Assembly: GCA_002323995.1 (NCBI GenBank)
Contig: DCQY01000018.1
Coordinates: 12,343-40,535, forward strand
Direction of reading: 5' to 3'
DNA from: Akkermansiaceae bacterium UBA1506
GTDB taxonomy: Bacteria; Verrucomicrobiota; Verrucomicrobiia; Verrucomicrobiales; DEV007
Length of the DNA stretch: 28,193 nt
In this document: positions 24,156 to 28,193 of the stretch, in pieces
Position numbering within the stretch: position 1 is the stretch's first letter
How the letters are laid out: every line of letters begins with the position of its first letter
The notes under the pieces: generated by a model
What the model saw: only the letters and a program-made list of their open reading frames with translations
What the model was told of the DNA's origin: nothing
The model's database searches: none
Made by a program: the position numbers and the translations under genes

Positions 24156-26219
24156 GCCTGTTGGTTTGGCTCTCTTCGCCAGCTTCGCCTGTGGGCTTGC
24201 TTTGGGAGCGGATCGCTTGGCTTTCCCGGGCGCGGCCGGTTCTTCCGACTTGAAGTCCCAGCGTTGTTTTTTGCCCGTAACGGTTGAAGTGACCTCGATT
24301 GAGGAAAGCCCGGTTGATTTCTGTGACTGGCTTGGAGGAAAGACTCGAAGCTGGACTAGGGTGCCTTCTACAGGGAGTGTAACAGTGATCGTGGTCCACT
24401 CGTTTCCCTTTACCGTGAATACTTCCGACTGAGTTTTAAGGAATTCCTCCTGATCTTCGGTGCGCCATTGAAGGCTGCCCTCACCGTCACCACGGATCTT
24501 TAGGTTCACTTCGGTGGTTCCCTCGCTGCGGACTTGGGTGGTGGCGAGAAAGGAATGGCGGCCGAGGCTTTTGATAATGATCCGCTTCGAGTCAGAGGTA
24601 ATCTCTGCATTTCGCGCAATCCAACCTTGGAGGGCCGGATCTTTGACCATGGTCATCAGGGCAGGCTGACCGGGCGTCTTGGCTGCCGGTGGCATCTTGA
24701 GTCCTCCGGCCTGAACGCCGATCTTGGAGGCATCAAACTGGGCTGGGTCGAAGTTTGGATTGGCGGTGGGAACGACGACTTCAGCTTCGACGATAAAATC
24801 GTCGATCAGGGCGTCGAGTCGCTGGACGGTTTCGGGTTGCTCAGCAGCGAGGTTTCTGGTCTCTCCAATATCGTTCTCGAGGTCGTAGAGACGGAATTGA
24901 TGGGCACCGTTTTCATCATGGTGAAAGATTCGAATCAGTTTCCATTTATCGTGATGGACGGCCATGGACGGGGGCAACCACTTGGGAGTGTTGCCGTAGC
25001 TCGGCACGTAGGTGAACATGGGTTCCCGCTCAAGTTCCTCTCCCTTGAGGGCGGTCGAGAAATCGACCCCATCGATGGGATGATTCGCCGGAGGATTGAT
25101 TTTCAGCATGCGGAGAATGGTCGGATAAAGATCAGTCGACTGGATGCGAGTGTCGTTGCGAGATCCCGCCTCCGTGACGCCAGGCCAAACGACGATACCT
25201 GGTACTCGGATCCCTCCATCGTGGATGTTGCCTTTTCCACCGAGGAGCGGCGCGTTGCTGGTGATGGGAGTGATGTAGGTCTCGCCGTTGACGTCGGTCT
25301 CTTCGAGGCCACAGTGCTGATTGCCACCGTTGTCGGAGGTGAAGAGAATGATGGTTTCTTCGGCGATTCCCTCTTCGTCGAGGGCGTCGAGGAGAGTGCC
25401 GATGGCATCGTCCATCGAGTGCAGCATGGCGGCGTAGGTGGGGGACTGCTGAGTGGAAGTACGATCAATTTTCGAGCGGTAGCGATCGATCAATTCCGGC
25501 TTGGCGCCAAAGGGCGCATGAACGGAGAACTGCCAATAGTTCATGAAGAATGGCTTGGAACGATCGCGGTTTTTCAGCCAGTTTACGGCCTCCTCAGCCA
25601 TGCGGTCCTCGATATGTTCCCCGGGTTCGCCTTCAAGACCAGGAATGGTCCAGGGGGCCAGGTAGGTGCGACCTGGTCCGGGGCCGTTGTAGTTGGGAAT
25701 ATCGATATCGAAGCCAAATTCGAGAGCGGAGTGGGGGCCGTCACCTAGGTGCCATTTACCGAAGTGCGCGGTGGCATAACCGGCGCCCTTCAAAACAGTG
25801 GCTAGAGTTGGCATGGCCGGATCGAGTCGAGTGGAGGATTGAACGACGTTGCTCTTTTGCTGAGGCGGACCGCTCGTTTTTGCCGTTGGTTCATAGCGAA
25901 CCTCTTTGGTGTGACCACCCGGGGTCGTGAAGCCAGTTCGGGCTGGATTTTGCCCGCTTAGGATGCTGGAACGGGTGGGGGAGCAAAGGGGGTGAGACGA
26001 GTATGCGTTGTTAAACGTCATCCCGCGCGCTGCGAGCCGCTCTAGGTTGGGCGTTTCGTAAAGCTCGGTTTTGCCATAAAGCGTGGTGTCAGCCCAACCG
26101 AGATCGTCGGCAAGGATCAGAATGACGTTGGGTCGATCCGAGGCGATACCCTCATTCAGATGGAGCACGGACCAGGCTACGACCGCTAACAGGGTTCTAA
26201 AAATAGATGGTGCAATCAT
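22848..26219 (-). CDS. Two-sulfatase fusion protein with internal beta-sandwich (1123 aa)
   Basis: Signal peptide residues 1-27 (RTLLAVVAWSVLHLNEGIAS). Domain 1 (about 28-500) has ILADDLGWADT, formylglycine motif CSPTR with Cys79, GKWHLGDGP, FTSDNGGNQHCG, GGIRVPGIVVWPG and LYDLENDIGETRNLAAE. A beta-sandwich region (about 535-655, RIIIKSLGRHSFLATTQVR, WTTITVTLPVEGT) resembles sugar-binding accessory domains. A Lys/Ala/Pro linker (about 656-688, GKAKRSAPKASPQAK) follows. Domain 2 (689-1123) has ILADDLGYGELGC, CSPSR with Cys739, GKWNV (K794, Asn796 for His), TSDNGGEQ, GGVRVPLILRWPG and LYDLKDDIAEENNLAE. Both catalytic units are full length and there is no internal start or signal peptide. The gene is divergent from the sulfatase at 26360. 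The two domains differ in their His position, so they probably have different targets. Confidence 0.93.
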   Translation of the reverse strand: MIAPSIFRTLLAVVAWSVLHLNEGIASDRPNVILILADDLGWADTTLYGKTELYETPNLERLAARGMTFNNAYSSHPLCSPTRSSILSGQNPARTGFTTPGGHTKEVRYEPTAKTSGPPQQKSNVVQSSTRLDPAMPTLATVLKGAGYATAHFGKWHLGDGPHSALEFGFDIDIPNYNGPGPGRTYLAPWTIPGLEGEPGEHIEDRMAEEAVNWLKNRDRSKPFFMNYWQFSVHAPFGAKPELIDRYRSKIDRTSTQQSPTYAAMLHSMDDAIGTLLDALDEEGIAEETIILFTSDNGGNQHCGLEETDVNGETYITPITSNAPLLGGKGNIHDGGIRVPGIVVWPGVTEAGSRNDTRIQSTDLYPTILRMLKINPPANHPIDGVDFSTALKGEELEREPMFTYVPSYGNTPKWLPPSMAVHHDKWKLIRIFHHDENGAHQFRLYDLENDIGETRNLAAEQPETVQRLDALIDDFIVEAEVVVPTANPNFDPAQFDASKIGVQAGGLKMPPAAKTPGQPALMTMVKDPALQGWIARNAEITSDSKRIIIKSLGRHSFLATTQVRSEGTTEVNLKIRGDGEGSLQWRTEDQEEFLKTQSEVFTVKGNEWTTITVTLPVEGTLVQLRVFPPSQSQKSTGLSSIEVTSTVTGKKQRWDFKSEEPAAPGKAKRSAPKASPQAKLAKRAKPTGNEPNIILILADDLGYGELGCYGSPDAETPNMDRLAAEGVRFTDGYSAFPVCSPSRAAILTGRYPHRFGDTYEDYYGGGSPSLTPEDHPTIGQLLQGVGYETFCFGKWNVSNLERRRANDFGFDSWVGLHLNHDFYTHRLIRGGELDMYKDGEPYPDRVGTWCDTVFADEALKVIEAQNQKPFFIFLPFQAPHTPIQDPDVPMDKPQEKNRPTLIKMIERLDLEVGRVLQTLEEQNLADNTLVILTSDNGGEQAVARNLPLGGAKQSLNEGGVRVPLILRWPGVLPEGKVYETPVTAYDLTATIAAAGGAAAYPDKPFDGVDLIPALNGTEELSSDRPLFFRRRNITVHRGENSIRQSAVRRGDWKYLRTYKPVGSNRYQQALYDLKDDIAEENNLAESNPEMLKTLSELLEQWEEEVDATGLAFEDVPRPQKGAK
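24719..26138 (-). other. Domain 1 of the double fusion: S1 sulfatase, CSPTR
   Basis: Residues ~28-500. All motifs are canonical (CSPTR, GKWHLG, TSDNGG). The domain is followed by the beta-sandwich and the linker rather than a stop. Confidence 0.82.
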
Positions 26220-26359
26220 GGGCTAATTCATTGAAATATCTCTTTCAGAGTTAATTCTGCCGACATTTTTTTGCTCATTGAGGAATCCGTCCCGCAAGGA
26301 AAAGCTTTTCAGAAACAGAACATCCTGCAATGACAGCATCTTCTTGTAGCCTTACTGCG
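26220..26359. promoter_or_regulatory. Divergent promoter region between sulfatase genes
   Basis: This 140-bp AT-rich gap separates the minus-strand double fusion from the plus-strand sulfatase and must carry both promoters. It contains the 10-mer AATTCTGCCG (26253-26262), also found upstream of the triple fusion. No clear -35/-10 pair could be chosen by eye. Confidence 0.4.
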
Positions 26360-28105
26360 ATGAACATTTCCCGCTCTTTACTAATCCTATTTCTAATGGG
26401 CATATCATTCGATGCGTTAACAGCTGAGCGGCCTAATGTCATTTTTATTCTCACGGATGATCAGGGATATGGTGATCTTGGATGCCATGGGAACCCCGTC
26501 TTAAAGACTCCGGCTCTGGATGCCTTGCACGCCGAATCTCTGCGTTTCACGGATTTTCACGTCAACAGCTTCTGCACCCCGAGTCGGGCAGCACTCATGA
26601 CCGGGCATTATGCGACTCGCACGGGTGCGTACCGGACCTCTTCGGGACGCACCTTTCTTCATACCGATGAGGTCACCATGGCGGAAATCTTCCGCAAAAG
26701 CGGCTATGCGACGGGGCTGTTTGGCAAGTGGCACTTGGGAGACAGTTATCCCCATCGGCCCTATGACCGGGGGTTCGAAGAGGTGGTTTGGCACAAGGCC
26801 GGCGGGGTGGGGCAACTTTCTGATTACTACAGCAACGATTACTTCAGCGACCACTACGAACGCAACGGGGTGCTGGAATCGTTCGAAGGCTACTGCACTG
26901 ACGTCTGGTTCGAAGAAGCGCTTCGCTTCATTGAAAAGCAGCGTGAAGCTAAAAAGCCATTTTTTGCCTACATTCCCACCAATGCACCTCATTCACCCTT
27001 CGTGGTCGAAGATCATTACGCAGCCCCCTACGAAGACGTTGCGACTTGGCGGGACGGGAAGGCATCTAAATTCTACGGAATGATCGCCAATCTTGATGAG
27101 AATATCGGCCGGCTGCGACAGTATTTGCAGGGATCAGGACTTGCTGATAACACCATCCTGATCTTCATGTCGGATAACGGGACTGCCGGAGGTGTGGGTA
27201 TGGACACGGACGCCGTGCCTGCCGAAGGCGAAGGATACAACGCCGGTATGCGCGGTCGGAAAGCTTCCGTCTACGATGGAGGGCATCGTGTTCCGTTCTT
27301 TTTGCACTGGCCGGATGGTGGACATGATAAAGGGCAAGATGTTGATACTCTGGCCGCTGGCTATGATTTGTTACCCACGCTAATTGAGCTCTGCCAACTA
27401 GAAGATCCCGGCATTACTTTTGATGGAATGTCTCTTACTCCAGCGATAAAAAACAGCGGCGACTGGCCTGATCGCCAACTCGTCCTTCAATACCAAGGAG
27501 GAAATGGCTTCACTTATGCGCCCGAAATGTGGACGGACTCGGCAGTACTTACCCAAGAATGGAGACTGGTGGACGGGAACAAACTATTCCGGATTAAAGA
27601 AGATCCGAGCCAAAGCCACAACTTGGCAGAAGATTTCCCTGAGATGGTGAAGCAATTGCGCTCCCGCTACGAAGGCTGGTGGGCGGAGGTATCCCCAAGG
27701 ATGCGCCCGATCCCGATCCACCTAGGCAACAAGGCTGAACCTGAAACCCTACTGACCGGTCTGGATTGGTATATGGAACCATTCGGTAACCCTATCACAA
27801 GTACTAGGCGATGGTCACCAGGTAGCAACGGGCCAATCTACTTGGAGATCGAAACTGCCGGGCGCTATCGTTTTAAGCTGACCGAGAGGCATCCTGCTGC
27901 TAAGGAGCCACTGAATAATGTTCTAGCGCGCCTGGAGACTGGTGGCCAAAAGTTTGAGTCCAAAATTGAGGCGGGAGCCTTGGTCTCGGAATTTGTCGTC
28001 ACGCTGCCTGAGGGGCCGACTCAGCTAATCGCCACCTTCGAGACTCCGAATGGCGAGACGGGTGGGGCCTACTTTGTTGAAGTTTCCTATCTTGGTTCTG
28101 AATAA
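26360..28105 (+). CDS. S1 sulfatase with C-terminal beta-sandwich
   Basis: 581 residues from ATG 26360, chosen because MNISRSLLILFLMGISFDALTA is a standard signal peptide; an ATG at 26330 is in frame but adds an uncharged prefix. Metal aspartates in LTDDQGYGD (D33-D34), formylglycine motif CTPSR with Cys72, GKWHLGDSYPHRPYDRGF with K123/H125, FMSDNGTAGG and GGHRVPFFLHWPDGG. LFRIKEDPSQSHNLAEDFPE is the C-terminal subdomain signature. The last ~110 residues (about 475-581, IYLEIETAGRYRFKLTE, TQLIATFETPNGETG) form an appended beta-sandwich like a carbohydrate-binding domain, comparable in place to that of the sulfatase at 290. It is divergent from the double fusion with 140 bp between starts, suggesting a shared control region. 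Catalytic residues are fully canonical. Confidence 0.93.
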   Translation: MNISRSLLILFLMGISFDALTAERPNVIFILTDDQGYGDLGCHGNPVLKTPALDALHAESLRFTDFHVNSFCTPSRAALMTGHYATRTGAYRTSSGRTFLHTDEVTMAEIFRKSGYATGLFGKWHLGDSYPHRPYDRGFEEVVWHKAGGVGQLSDYYSNDYFSDHYERNGVLESFEGYCTDVWFEEALRFIEKQREAKKPFFAYIPTNAPHSPFVVEDHYAAPYEDVATWRDGKASKFYGMIANLDENIGRLRQYLQGSGLADNTILIFMSDNGTAGGVGMDTDAVPAEGEGYNAGMRGRKASVYDGGHRVPFFLHWPDGGHDKGQDVDTLAAGYDLLPTLIELCQLEDPGITFDGMSLTPAIKNSGDWPDRQLVLQYQGGNGFTYAPEMWTDSAVLTQEWRLVDGNKLFRIKEDPSQSHNLAEDFPEMVKQLRSRYEGWWAEVSPRMRPIPIHLGNKAEPETLLTGLDWYMEPFGNPITSTRRWSPGSNGPIYLEIETAGRYRFKLTERHPAAKEPLNNVLARLETGGQKFESKIEAGALVSEFVVTLPEGPTQLIATFETPNGETGGAYFVEVSYLGSE

Positions 28106-28166
28106 CCCAGCCCAAACGGAATTGGAAGAGTCGAAGAGCATGCCATAATGCGCGCCTACCAAGTCA

Positions 28167-28193
28167 ATGAAACCCTTTTGGCCTCTGATTGCC
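28167..28193 (+). CDS. Possible start of next gene (signal peptide), truncated by window edge
   Basis: ATG 28167 opens a frame MKPFWPLIA that runs off the window. The Lys followed by hydrophobic residues looks like the beginning of another export signal, 61 bp after the sulfatase stop. An ATG at 28148 in another frame is also open to the edge. Too short to name. Confidence 0.25.

Noticed and set aside
24534..25748. Plus-strand open frame (404 codons) opposite domain 1 of the double fusion
   Set aside because: Antisense shadow; Gly/Val/Asp-rich composition typical of complementary frames and no domain.
1..28193. CRISPR array, tRNA, rRNA, insertion sequence or phage genes
   Set aside because: No regularly spaced repeats, no cloverleaf or rRNA-like sequence, and no transposase, integrase or terminal inverted repeats were seen by eye.

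Overview
The window reads as a sulfated-polysaccharide (or sulfated-glycan) catabolic region from a PVC-group bacterium, most likely a marine Verrucomicrobiota or Planctomycetota. The support is indirect. There are many secreted S1-type sulfatases, a partial DUF1501 protein, Tat-exported oxidoreductase and phosphatases, a Ni-type superoxide dismutase, moderate GC content and almost no Shine-Dalgarno sequences before start codons. No rRNA, tRNA, phage, IS or CRISPR element is visible, so genus-level assignment is not possible.

Layout. Positions 1-144 (+) hold the end of a DUF1501 gene. Positions 290-4547 (+) hold an iduronate-2-sulfatase-like enzyme, a Tat-exported FAD oxidoreductase starting 9 bp after it, and a membrane DUF4405/DUF2271-like protein. 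Positions 5092-6831 (+) encode a second sulfatase behind a 544-bp gene-free stretch. A minus-strand block (7005-11631) holds a GH2-type glycosidase, a sulfatase and an ADPRibase-Mn-like phosphoesterase. The last is divergent from a PhoD-type phosphatase (11794, +), which is followed by another sulfatase (13483-14829, +). A long minus-strand block (14959-26219) holds a secreted Ni-SOD with its own promoter and terminator, a sulfatase, a three-sulfatase fusion (1423 aa), a degenerate trypsin-like protein and a two-sulfatase fusion (1123 aa). A final sulfatase (26360-28105, +) is divergent from the double fusion. A possible next signal peptide begins at the right edge.

In all, 8 ORFs carry 11 complete sulfatase domains, and every ORF begins with an export signal. 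The domains differ from each other in the formylglycine motif and in the Lys/His metal/sulfate site, so they probably act on different sulfate positions of one or several polymers. One GH2-type glycosidase could work on the desulfated backbone, and the phosphatases and FAD enzyme could process other substituents. No formylglycine-generating enzyme, anaerobic maturase, TonB/SusCD system or sulfate transporter is in the window, so maturation and uptake must be encoded elsewhere.

The most unusual items are the triple and double sulfatase fusions joined by Lys/Ala/Pro-rich linkers, the non-canonical FGly motifs, and the Ni-SOD whose Sec signal peptide appears to end exactly before the Ni-hook histidine.
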